NCBI GenBank assembly: GCA_010909165.1
Contig: MU008171.1
Location: 1,054,001 to 1,118,000, forward strand
Direction of reading: 5' to 3'
Origin: Anthoceros angustus
Lineage: Eukaryota; Streptophyta; Anthocerotopsida; Anthocerotales; Anthocerotaceae
Length of the DNA stretch: 64,000 nucleotides
The notes below the pieces were generated by a model, which searched no databases, was not told the origin of the DNA, and saw only the letters and a program-made list of their open reading frames with translations. The translations under genes and the position numbers were made by a program. This document shows, one piece after another, positions 33,325 to 44,200 of this stretch (position 1 is its first letter; each line of letters begins with the position of its first letter).

Positions 33325-34595
33325 GTGACGATGCTTGGTTAGTGAAGTGTATGTGCAACATCTGCTGTCACCAGCATTTCCGATAGTATCACAGCAAGGT
33401 GAAGCTCCCTTCTAAGGCCTTGGCATGTCTCTGTGGGCTTTGTGTTGCAGCACACTGACAGCTTTGGTACTTATTGTTCTTTAGGACGTACATCCTCTGC
33501 AGCGAGAGCTGTTGAGTTGCAATTCTTCAAGGCTGGTTTGCCATACTTCTGGTTCATGGGGAAGAGGATGGTGAGTAGGGCGCGTAGCCAGTCTGAGTGG
33601 CCTGTCTGCTTGTTGTAACAAATAGTCCCGTTTGTTTTGAGGCGATGCTCAATGGGTGTGTTGCCACCAGCTCTGAAGTTAAAAGCGTTGTTGTCCGGTT
33701 ACAGGCAGGGCAGTCGTATATGCTCGGATAATGGTGACGTGGTAGCCCTCACGAGCAGGCCCGCTTGAGCTTTCCTGGAGACCCAGGTGTTTTCAGGACC
33801 TTGTAAGCACATGAAGTCTCGGCCTCCTCGAACAACATTGATATGTTACTAGGGTCAATTACTTAGGCGTGATTAATTGCTGTATCAACACGTCCTGAGG
33901 AAGTTGGTACCGAGGAGGTGAGACCCTGGATCACTGTAACTGGGCCCTCTGCACACGGATGGGTGAACGACTCCTCGTGTAAGGAGAGGATAGAAGGGGA
34001 ATTGTCGGGCAAGTTTGGCGCCTGTAGTTTGCTGTGGATCTTGACGCTGGACTTATATAGAGCGGTGCCGCCTGTATTCGACTCAGATTTTTAGATTCCT
34101 CCTTCACTACCTGTGACGTTTGCTATGGTTCGGTCTCTGTCGTGTGCATGGGCGTGAAGTATTTGCAGACTTATGTACAGGACTCGCACCTGCATTAACC
34201 ACACGCGTAAATCAGGCTGCTTCGAAAATGCAGCAGTGCTACAAGTGGAAGCCGAGATACACGACAGTGACGAACGGAAGAGCTGACGTTTGTACCTATA
34301 TATATTCGGTCCACCTTAAAATGTAGGTGCCAATGAATAGAGGGATCGATGAGCATTGGCCGGTGGGGTGGATTGGTGTTAGAAACGAGTTTTTTTCATA
34401 GTCTGCACAATATCTATCGGCAGGGGCAAGGGCCGACACAATGGAATTGCTGCTGCCTGCCGTGGCCCCTCCCGCTCGTCGCCCAGCCTGCACAACTTTT
34501 CTCTGCGCCATTCAGCTGAGGGGCGGCACTACTAGACAGCAGCAGGTATGCGCGCTGCGGGGATTCTTGGTTTGGCTAATGGATTGAGACAAGCG
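33325..34595. other. PHD gene 3' region and spacer
   Basis: Likely 3' UTR then spacer. Short ORFs here have no recognisable domain. Confidence 0.45.
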
Positions 34596-36223
34596 ATGGC
34601 GATGGCCGGTGCCTTGCAAGCTTTCGGCTGGCCCTCCGTGTGTGATAGCACTGCGATCCTTTAGCACTGTCATGTCTCCCTGACTTTACTGCGGGCGGCT
34701 TAGCAGTTTCTGCTGGCGCATTACTGAGGATGTCATCTCAATGAATACATGCTGCTCAGCTTGCCAGAGGCGGTTGTTTGCGGAAGAAGTATACACTTAG
34801 AATTCGAAGTCAGGATAATGCCAATCCTGGCGGTCGCGACCTGCATTCAGTCAGCAGCGCTCCAGGTTGAGTGGTCGGTCCCATCAATGGCTTCCTTGCT
34901 CTTTGCAGGATTCATCAATGTCGTCATCTTGGGTCATAGTTGCCTCTGCTCACTATCTTTCCTTTCGTCATCCAGGCATTGCTCCCAGACTAGAGCTTGA
35001 AAAGCCTTCAGGGACTTTGAGGAGTGCCCCTCTCAAGAACGGTATCTATTTTCTTCTGCTCTTAAATCTTGGCGTGTATGCTGCTGATCACTGGTTACAG
35101 GTATGAATAGGCAGCAAACAGGCCTGGCTCATACTTATTTCCTGTACAGAGTGGAAGAAAGATGCGAAGTTTCTGCCTTCTGATTCACGAACTTGTTGCA
35201 AGTACATCCCAAGATGTATGTGCCAACATGGTTGCAAGATAGATGTGTAAACTGATAGTGCATTGTCGTTCTTGTGGTGCCAGCTAGGGATCATTAAGCA
35301 GTTATATCTGTATCATGACGTCCCCCGCTGGTATCAGTTCATCACGGCCACATTCTGCCACGCCAACTGGTGGGTCATAGGAGCTTGAGAGCAGCTGAAC
35401 CCTAAGTACATTTTCAGAGCTGAAGGCCATTTCTGTCTCAAGGATCTTATATTTGAAACTGCCCTCATTCCATTGCAATTGCTGCGTTCGCAGGGCTCAT
35501 CTTTCAAGCAACCTCTTTTTCCTCTACATTTTTGGTAGTACAGTCAGTGTTTCGTGCATTACTCATATAACAGACAAAGCTGGCGTATATGGTCCTGCTG
35601 GGTCACCTGTCTATTGAGTTCTCTCACGCGTGAATCTTGTCAGGCAAATTGGTAGAGGAGGAAGAGGGTAGTTTTGCTCTCTGGTTGTCTTACCTTATCA
35701 CTGGAGCGGGCGCGAATTTGGTATCTTGGTTGGTTCTACCGCGCTCTGCTATCTCAGTTGGTGCATCAGGAGCCGTCTTTGGGCTCTTTGCAGTCAGCGT
35801 TCTTGTGAAGGTCGATCCTGATAATATGAAATTGCTGTTTTTTGTCCGTAATTTCTCTGGTTTGCAGCTTCGTCATAGTTGCAGGAATTTGCTGCTAACC
35901 CATCCAATTCTGATTCAGTTGAGCTGGGACTGGAGAAAGATTCTGGAAGTGCTTATTTTGGGACAATTTGTTGTGGAGCAAGTGAGTTCTCCTGCCAATG
36001 TACTTGATGATGAGTACTCCTTTTTCACCTTGATTCTGACTCTTGATCTGTTGTTCAGGTTATGAAAGCTGCTGAATCGTCTGCAAGCGTGGGACACCTC
36101 GCGCTTGGTGCCGCGGCCAATGTTAATCATATAGCACATTTATCAGGGGCGCTTGTCGGGGTGTTTCTGATCTGGTGTATTAGTAGGTTGCCCTCGGGAG
36201 ATGGTGCGAAAAGGTCAAATTAA
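34596..36223 (+). CDS. RBL9: RBL9-type chloroplast rhomboid-like protein
   Basis: Exons 34909-35100, 35284-35369, 35494-35534, 35644-35810, 35919-35981 and 36059-36223 join in phase. A first exon from ATG 34596 (MAMAGALQAFG, transit-peptide-like) is proposed but its splice is not fixed. Membrane segments: NGIYFLLLLNLGVYAADHW, FCHANWAHLSSNLFFLYIFG, LWLSYLITGAGANLVSWLV, then GASGAVFGLFAVSVLV with the catalytic serine, and NHIAHLSGALVGVFLIW with the catalytic histidine. Rhomboids are intramembrane serine proteases; both catalytic residues are present, so it is probably active. Near-identity to the motifs of Arabidopsis RBL9 (At5g38510), a plastid protein, supports the symbol. It ends convergent to the DUF212 gene, 161 bp apart. 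Confidence 0.88.
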
Positions 36224-36384
36224 GAACAAGGCAAAATGTTTGCCAAAAAGGTTTAGGTGCCTAATGATTTTTAACAATATTGAATCAAGAATTTCTAGTC
36301 GTAGCTTCTGACTCACCATATCCAATTTGTGGACTGCGGCCATTCCCCTCTCAAGAAGTTTGTCATTCTGTGTCCTGCACAGGA

Positions 36385-37793
36385 TCATTTCAAGCTCGGA
36401 TGTAGGGCTAAGGTGACAACCACACCGAAAACGGCCCCGACCAGGACTTGGAGTTTACTATGCCCGAGTGTCTCTGTTAAGGGAACCAGTCGCCAACCAT
36501 TGAGAGTCTCTAGCTCTTGCATCAACACTTCCCCACGTTGGGTGCTTGGCAGACGTTTGGCCGCCTCGAAAAAGCTCTGAGATCTCGCATACGCTCCGTT
36601 TTTTCTCACGGGTTGTGCATCCAATTGCTGATCTCTGGCCGACGCACTCACAGAAGCTGGAACCTTTTGAGGAAGCACGTCCGTGTTATCCATGAACTTA
36701 AGTTCTTGAGCAACAGGGTCACATTCAAGCTCAACCCCCATGGGAGTGGAGGGTGCAGGATCAGCAAACGGTCCTGGCCCAGCGCTTGTCGAAACACGGT
36801 CGGGAAAGTAGGTCAGGACAATAGTATTCAACAGCTGAGCATGCTTGCCAGCTGCATACCTCACTCCCTGCCAGCAGCAGGCAAGAAGGGAATAGTTAGA
36901 TTGAAAGGATGTGCAGTATGACATCAAAGATGAATACATAAGTGAACGCAGGATTTTGTTTCAGGGAAGAACAACACCAAACCTAAGATTCAGGATTACC
37001 TGTGCATCATACATCACAATGCCTGCCAAAACTACTGCTAGTCCGAACACAGAATCCGACAAGCCCCTGCCGAGAATGCAACGAAGACATCAGGTTAGAC
37101 AGGGTAAAGTAGCAGTGTCAGCAGAATTACACCAGGCGTTTGAGGCTTGTGTTCAAACAGAGCAGCACGATGAGGTGAAAAGCATTCACCTTTCTAGACC
37201 AAGAATTGTTGCTGCAGCCGTTATACTCTGCAAGGATGCAACAGCAACTAAGTAATCCGAACCTTCAGATTCCCTCCAACTCGGAGCAAATGATCAAACG
37301 TTATATCCAAGCCAGCTTACCGCAGAATGCGAGGAAGGCATGCCACCCGATGTCAGGACAACTCTCCAGTTGAATCCCTTTCCAGCCAAGAGAGACGTGA
37401 AAGGCTTAACCAGTTGTGCCAGGCAACCCGCTGTGAAAGCGCTTTGCAACACCTGCGCGGGGTAACACCTTAACATCAACATGCTCCAAGCATATTCTGA
37501 GGCAATGCCACCCACCCACGATGTCGCACATGCATGCAACATCGCTGTGTGAAACATCGCTGTCCTACCTGATTGTTAGCAATCTCTTCAATCCCTGCTC
37601 TGATTCCATTCCGAGCACCAAGGGGGATGCAAGATTGCCTCCTTCCCAATTGACACACACAGGATTCTCCAAACCAATGGCACCGTAGCGTGACAAAGTT
37701 CCTGTTAGGTATCACCTGCCTTTGGCGTGACTTGGGGCTGTACTGGGCTTGGGGCACTGTGCAGGGGGGATTTAGGCGCTGCAAGGCACCCAT
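36385..37793 (-). CDS. DUF212 / acid-phosphatase-vanadium-haloperoxidase-related membrane protein
   Basis: Exons 37793-37569, 37452-37321, 37227-37190, 37066-37000 and 36867-36385 join in phase, about 314 residues. An Arg-rich N-terminus resembles a chloroplast transit peptide; an earlier in-frame Met at 37940 is possible. Family motifs: AFTAGCLAQLVKPFT, SGGMPSSHSA, SDSVFGLAVVLAGIVMYDAQ, GVRYAAGKHAQLLN and a C-terminal ETLGHSKLQVLVGAVFG. This is the PAP2-like membrane family DUF212 (bacterial YuiD). The SGGMPSSHSA core resembles the phosphatase motif, but activity is unproven. A roughly 100-residue acidic insert in the last exon, between LLN and ETLGH, is typical of the longer plant members. 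Confidence 0.85.
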
Positions 37794-38047
37794 TCCTGCT
37801 TGCTCACGCCAGCACAAGCAACTGTGATGTGCCGCTAAGCTCGGCACCAGAACGCAGTAGGCGGAGTCCCCTGCCACTGGCCGGCCATCTCGAGGATGCG
37901 CAATCTGCTCCACATACGGAAATAGCACTACTTTTCCCAAAACTGAAGTTTTTTCCCATCGGTGTCCAGCTGCAGGGAAGCAGGGACTATTGTAGTCGTG
38001 GCCGAAAGATGCGATCCAGGTCGTAACATGGTTGCGCGGGCGTCGGG
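37794..38047. promoter_or_regulatory. Candidate bidirectional promoter
   Basis: 254 bp separate the proposed start codons of the DUF212 gene (-) and the methyltransferase gene (+); only 107 bp if DUF212 starts at 37940. Confidence 0.4.
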
Positions 38048-39827
38048 ATGTTTTCGGCCCCGTGCCCTCACTTGTCTCGGCCCCTTGGCCTCGGCAGGGG
38101 TGGTAGGCGGCACAAGCTTAGCTGGCGGGGTGTAGTCAAAGCACAAGCCACTGTCAATGTACCATTCACGTTTCCTGAACTTGAGCTTGGGCTAGAAGAA
38201 ACACAGGTAACCTTGTACGTGCATCGCACCTTTCCTGGACTGTGAATGCATGGAAGGTCTGGGTATGTGGGCACAGGAGTTGTGTATTAGATCCTCCTTG
38301 AGATTCAGCTTGAGCTGTGGGTTTTTTTGACTTAGCAGACTTGCGGTCCTGCAGGTCAGGATCCATGGACGGCTGCTTCGTATCTTCCAGCCAAGAGACG
38401 TGGACGAGGTCCTGGAGATGTACATCAAACAGTGTACGCACGTGCAGATTGAATCTTTGACCGCAGGCAAATGCACAAGTTTGCCATCTCACCCTCACTG
38501 AGGCCAACAGTTGGTGTACGATGGCATGTGTAGGTAGGCTGGATAGAGACCCATATTGGTGCCGGCTATGGCCCTCAGCTCTTGCTCTTGCGGATGAGGT
38601 CTGGATATGACTCTTCAGCCACGTCGCTTTAGGCCAGCTTCCTTTGGTGTTCCTTGACTCTGGTAGAACTGGATTGTTGTTGACAGATTTTAGCACATCC
38701 GGAACTGGTATGTGGGCTTCGCGTATGTGACCTCGGGGCTGGTCTTGGTGAGAACAGGGTTGAAGCTGCCTCATTTACGCACTATATTCTACTCGAATTC
38801 TGGCTTTTCTCTTAGTGACATTTTCATGTATGGGGCAGGTTTGGCAGGGCTAGCAGCTGCTCTTAGTGGAGCAAGTGAGGTCTCTATCGGGCATTCTTTG
38901 GCTTCTTACCTTGCATGTTTTGTTGGTAGGCAGAAGACCTGACTTAAGGTTGTGGTGCTGCATCCAGGTGGTATTGTATGATCGAGAGATACAGGCTTTG
39001 TTGTGTGCCCTGCTAAACATCCATGCCAACATCCCTGACGCGTCCTCCAATCTTCCTGAGATTATCCGTCTCCTACCTATCTCTTCACGACAATCGGGCA
39101 CGATCGCGAACCGTGACCTAACTGCACCACTTGTGGACATTCTGACCCACTCAGCGTGTACGTCTGTTACCTCCCATTCTACATCCGATGGACAGGGAGT
39201 CTGTAATGTCTTGGGCACGGTACAACATGTGCAGGCATGTGTCAAAGCAGAGCTTTTTGACTGGACAGACCAACTAGAGCAAGGTCCTGATTTTGATGTG
39301 GTAAGTGTCTGATCTGCTTTCGTCTCCGTTGTCAATCTTCCGTAGGTCATCTTGGATTGAAATCACTGTGGTGGACTGGTTACAGGTGTTGGCTTGCGAT
39401 GTCCTGTATGAGAAGCCAGCCATTCGCCTCATTGCTGATCTTGCACCAAAACTTCTGAGCAACAGGTTCATGGTTCTCCAGCTCTGCGGTTCCACTCAAT
39501 TGCAGGGGACTGCCGGTCAGACATGTGCCTGAAATCTGTTATGCGTTTGCAGGGAAGGCTCAAGACTGCTTGTGTCTGATCCAGTTGAGCGAAACCCCAA
39601 AAACCGAGAACTTTTTGTCCGCCTCTTTGATCGAGACCAAGAACACTTCAAAGCGCACGTAGGTCACCCCTCGACCCATCGTTTTCATGTTTTCTGGTAC
39701 TTGATGTAACCTGTAACGAGCATTACAGGGGATGGGGCTTGAAGCACGGGAAGTTCGCAATCAAGGGATGGATGGAGGACAGCATAAAGTGGAGCTCTTA
39801 CAATTTACGCGCAAGACTTTTGGTTGA
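38048..39827 (+). CDS. Methyltransferase-16 family protein, probably plastid
   Basis: Exons 38048-38206, 38355-38433, 38534-38598, 38687-about 38722, about 38814-38879, 38968-39300, 39386-39465, 39553-39658 and 39729-39827; all junctions keep phase except the one into the 38814 exon, which I could not resolve. The Arg-rich N-terminus looks like a transit peptide. Motifs: VPFTFPELELGLEETQ, LRIFQPRDVDEVL, RDPYWCRLWPSALALAD, then the SAM-binding YGAGLAGLAAALSGASE with VVLYDRE, and later DWTDQ, FDVVLACDVLYEKPAI and LLVSDPVER. This is the order of Methyltransf_16 proteins (lysine methyltransferases such as METTL20/21 relatives). The substrate is unknown. The Asp in DWTDQ and the ACDVLYE loop are intact, so it is likely active. 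Confidence 0.82.
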
Positions 39828-40187
39828 TCAAATCCGTGGCTAGCGCATGAAGATGAAGGCAGTTGTCTAAAGAATGGAGCAAAAATGAACTGAGTCACAT
39901 GTACAAGACTGTCGCTGACGCAGGCAAATGAACTTTTCACCGTTCAGTGATTTTCTTCGAAGGGGAGTTCGGTGAGGAATACATGCCGTTGGCTGCCGCT
40001 GCCGCAGGCGAATGAACTGTTGTATGATTTCTCGAAAGTAATGTTCCGAGAGAGGACATCACCTTTCTCATCAATTCTCCGCTTCTCCCTCACATCATGA
40101 ACTCTTCGTAAAACCCGTGGGATTCTGTCTCACTCGAGTTCTTAAGCTTGCGAGTACTTAAAGAGGAGGAGTTTCGTCTGCTACTGA
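39828..40187. other. Convergent gene ends
   Basis: 360 bp between the stop codons of the methyltransferase (+) and calreticulin (-); 3' UTRs of both, no other feature seen. Confidence 0.5.
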
Positions 40188-43100
40188 TCACAGTTCGTCC
40201 TGCACCAAGACACCCAAACTGCCATGATCTCCATCTCCTACGGCAATGATAACTGTCCTACCACATGACAAAAATTCAGACGACCCGACGCCCACTTACG
40301 TGCCCATAATCGTCATCATCATCCTCGTCCACATCCTGCGCAAAACCATGCGCAGATTAATTAGTGCCAGATGTACATTCATCCAGACAGGACATACAAC
40401 ACATGGAGGGGGAGTCAGATGAAACTTCATTCAAGCCAGTCAGTAGTTAGAGTTCTCTCGCGTTTAGGTCAATCGAGTGTTTGCTAACTACCACCGTTCT
40501 TGGTTTCGGCATCCGCTTTCGTTCGTTCCTGTGAGACCTCTACCATAATTTCTACCCTCTTCTCACTTACCCAGAATCGACATAGATCTAGGTGTACAGG
40601 GATCTTACCGATGACAGCATTACCAAGCCATCGCCGAATGACAAAGATGGGTTGGAGTCAGGTCAAAGTGGTCAGAAACTAAGTTGTCGGAGAGTGAGGT
40701 AACAATCTATTATCTACATCCCTGCCCCGCCCTGCCCTGTCCCAGGTCGACTACTCGGTGGTGAAGACAAGCATGCACTTAGTGAGAAGAAGCTTCCGTA
40801 AGAGGCAAGCCCACAGGAGGAGACACGAGAATTATGTTATACAGCTACAGAGCGCTGAACTTATGGACCAGCTTGTTTGTGATGGGGCCTGCCTGTGATG
40901 GTGGAACAGCTCATACAAGAGACCGCGCCCCTCATGATAAGGATGGCAGTCGATGTGAGAGACCAGTTTGGACCAGAGCAATAGCACAACAGTCACTCAG
41001 CTCAAACCCGTAAGGACGGAAACCCTGCAGACACATACCCGACGCCTGTACTTGTGTCGTATCTCCTCTTTAATGCGGTCACGGGTTCTCCGTTTGTGCA
41101 AGTCGTCTCGTGACCTTGCATATCTGTCCCTCCCCTTTCCATAATCTGGCCGTTTCATGTCCCTGTCCCGTTCCTCACGGTGCGCTTTTGCGACTCTCTA
41201 ATGGCCAACAATATCGACGGGTAACCCACCAGGCTTAGGAGCATACAAACAAGCATTTGCCTACTTGTCACTGCCTAGCCCAATGAAAGCCGGTAATCTA
41301 CTGAAGGAGACGGCTATGCACATCTAAAATGAAAATTTCGACCGAGAACTCGAGAAGAAAGGATGAAACCCAGGCTTAGAACAGAGAAAAAAGACGACAC
41401 TAGACTTGGTGTAAGCTTCTAACCACACCATACTTACCTCTTCCTCTTCCTTTTCAGCCTTCTCTTGCTCTTCGAATGCTTCCTTCTCCGCCTAATGCAA
41501 AGAAACAACTCACAGTCACTGGAAGTGATTGATAAGATGTAAATGAGGCCTAAGCTATAAGAAAAGGTACCTCCTTATTTTTACCCCACGTTTCCTCTGC
41601 CACCTCCCTTGCATATTCAGGATCGTCTGTGATTAAGATGTTATCGAACAAGGACCCTGCTTTGACCTGCACAAAAATAAGTTGTCATACATGGCTACTG
41701 TAGAGATGCAGTTAAGTCTTGCTCAGATGAACAGATTCACACCTGCCATAACTCAATGCCGAAGTATTTTAAGGATGGGAAAGCATAAATTTCTGGATCG
41801 TCAACGAATTCTGTTTGACAAAGAAGCGCGAAACCCCGAGTCCATCAAAACATCCAAAAGCGCGTCCAACTTGCTGCAAATCGAATTCAGAGAGCTTCCA
41901 AGTAACCTGGGTTATCAATCAAAGGAGTTCTCCACTTGCCCTTGTACTTCGGGTTCTTGATTTTCTGCAAAGCATTCAGAGGTAAGAAAGTCTGTTCCGT
42001 CTTCACTCCGTCAAGGGCATCAAGCACCGGTTTACCTTGGCCTTCCAGGGGCCCTTATAGGAGGGATTAGGAATAGTTGGAGGTGACCAGTCGCCATCAT
42101 CATCGTCATCCCAGTCCTCGGGCTGAAAGATTTAATGGCTCTCAATACGTTTTTGTGGAGCGAGCATCGAAGAACAAAACGTTCAGCACACACATTGAAT
42201 GTAATAGACGGGCATGGTCACATGATAACCTTTTTGGCATGAGGATCCTGAATCTCAGCTGGAATATCGTCCCAGCCCTGGTCACAACGACAGAAGCAGA
42301 TGTCAGGAAGGCTGCCCTTACGGAAAGACCAGACGATTCTACTGACCCCCGTTCCCGCGTCCAAAAGGTTTGAGATGTACACTTACGGCAGGTTTGACAG
42401 CATCTGGATCGGTGATGTACTCCTTTTCCTCCCAATCCGCAGGCTGAGAAAAACAGCGTACAAAGATGCTATTAAACAGACTGACCGTTGTAACAAATAG
42501 AGCCCAGTTGTAGCAAGACTAACCTTTTTGGCCGTTAAATCCTTGATCTTCCTAGGAGGTAAGATCTCCCAATCTGTATAAAGGCTGCCGGATTCTCTCT
42601 CCCTGTTGTCCACCAGAACGCTGTAGGTCGCATCGGGTCTGATGATGAATGTATACACATGTGTAAGGTGGTCGGTTTCGCAAACAATGTCCTTCTTGTT
42701 GTGATAGTTTTGGCCCTTGTACTGAATAATGGCATGAAGTTTCTTGGTAGTGGAGCCACAAATGTCTGCCCCGAACATTATACTGCGGCGCAAGCCAGAG
42801 CAGAATGTGAGCAAGTGCTGTTGCTGACCTTCAGAATCCAAAAACGTTGAGCAGCAGCAGACAAAAGCGTACCAGTAAGGCGTGTCCCCGCTGAACCTTT
42901 TCTGATTGATATAGCCACTCATGAGCTTTATGTAGCCACCGCCGCATTCAATTTTCTGCTCGTGCTTCAGAGAGTACTGGACAACTAACGTCCTCCCCTT
43001 GTTGGTGAACTCGGGATACTGCGCGGAAATCCCGAAGTACCTCGCATCTCCATGTGTCTGGATACCTGTTGCTCACGACACAAATCCAATGAGCAGCAAG

Positions 43101-43482
43101 CACGGGCACTGAGAACAATTGAACAGCACATATGCTGTGCAGGCTTGCCCTCCCGGCCATCCTACCCTTGTCATCCGGGTCTCCACTCCACTTGCCGGCT
43201 GTGTGCAACCAGTTACCGGCTAATCCCTCACTCTTTTTCCAATCCGACTTCACCCACCGGCTCTCCCACCCATCTGCACAAACGAAATTGGGTGAATGCG
43301 CCTTCATCATAATCAAAGCCCCGTCTGCATCTGCAGACAGGTAGAGACACTGACAATTTAGCATCCCCCAGAATCAACACCAGACCTTCAAATCTCTCCT
43401 CGAAGAAGATTTCGGCAGAGCAGGCCGCAATGCACAGGGCCAGCAGCAATAGAGCAGATGCCGGAGGGCCCATCATAACCAC
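40188..43482 (-). CDS. CRT: Calreticulin (ER lectin chaperone, HDEL)
   Basis: Thirteen exons: 43482-43386, 43273-43166, 43065-42873, 42782-42524, 42443-42387, 42277-42230, 42122-42036, 41964-41907, 41810-41743, 41666-41571, 41491-41438, 40335-40300 and 40199-40188, giving 390 residues. Signal peptide ([15 protein letters not shown]), then [47 protein letters not shown], and the P-domain repeats [31 protein letters not shown] and [10 protein letters not shown]. The C-domain ends in a short acidic tail ([11 protein letters not shown]). Calreticulin binds Ca2+ and monoglucosylated glycoproteins in the ER lumen. The HDEL retrieval signal is split: His ends the exon at 40300 and DEL plus stop form the 12-nt last exon. 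The exon-3/4 splice gives TPYC where most have TPYS. The last exon is inferred from phase and a single fitting site. Confidence 0.95.
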
Positions 43483-44200
43483 CGAGCTGCAATGTTTGCA
43501 GAAAGCCCGGGGGAGCTCGTCTTTCTTCTCGCATTGTTTCCCAACCTCGCTGCGTTGCTATTTTTCTAAGGGAAGGCATAGCCGGTGTGATTTCCTTTGC
43601 GCCCTGCCTCGCCACCTTTCGCCAGTTTTGCCGTCTCAAAATCTTTGTTTTTTGACTTGACTTTGACGGATCACAGCTTACGGTGTGGAGTTGTGTACAT
43701 ATATTCCCACGGCAACAGTATGAAAGGGCAGGCCCAGGACCTATGAACTCACTGGCAAGACGTGGAGAGTGTTGTCCCATTGGCCCAATTTGATGTATGT
43801 ACTGTTCGTGTCATCGTCCCTGTTTCTTTATGTGCATCACACATTCTACAATTCCTGTGCTGGGCACACGAGAAACAAGACACATTGCACAGGGATGCAC
43901 TTGAACCAAACACAGAGTATCTGGTACTAAAGGAGGTAAAATGGCGTGGGAGGGTACAAGCACCCACTTAGATTCATGTACAAATGGCAGCTACACATCA
44001 AGCTGGTGAGCGACACGCTCAACAGTGACGCCAACTCATGGCTGTTCCCTGTCACAGGATGGTCGGGAAGAAGAATGGTTAGAACAAATTGAGGCTGGAA
44101 CTCAAAGCCTCAGCCTCTCCAGCACGCACTGGTGGATGGTGGGAGCGGAGGCCATCATCGCCTCTTTTCCTGGTTAGAATTAGAACGAGTGAATACATTG
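43483..44200. other. Spacer between calreticulin and copper ATPase
   Basis: Holds the calreticulin promoter (next to 43482) and the 3' region of the copper ATPase. No further gene recognised. Confidence 0.45.
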
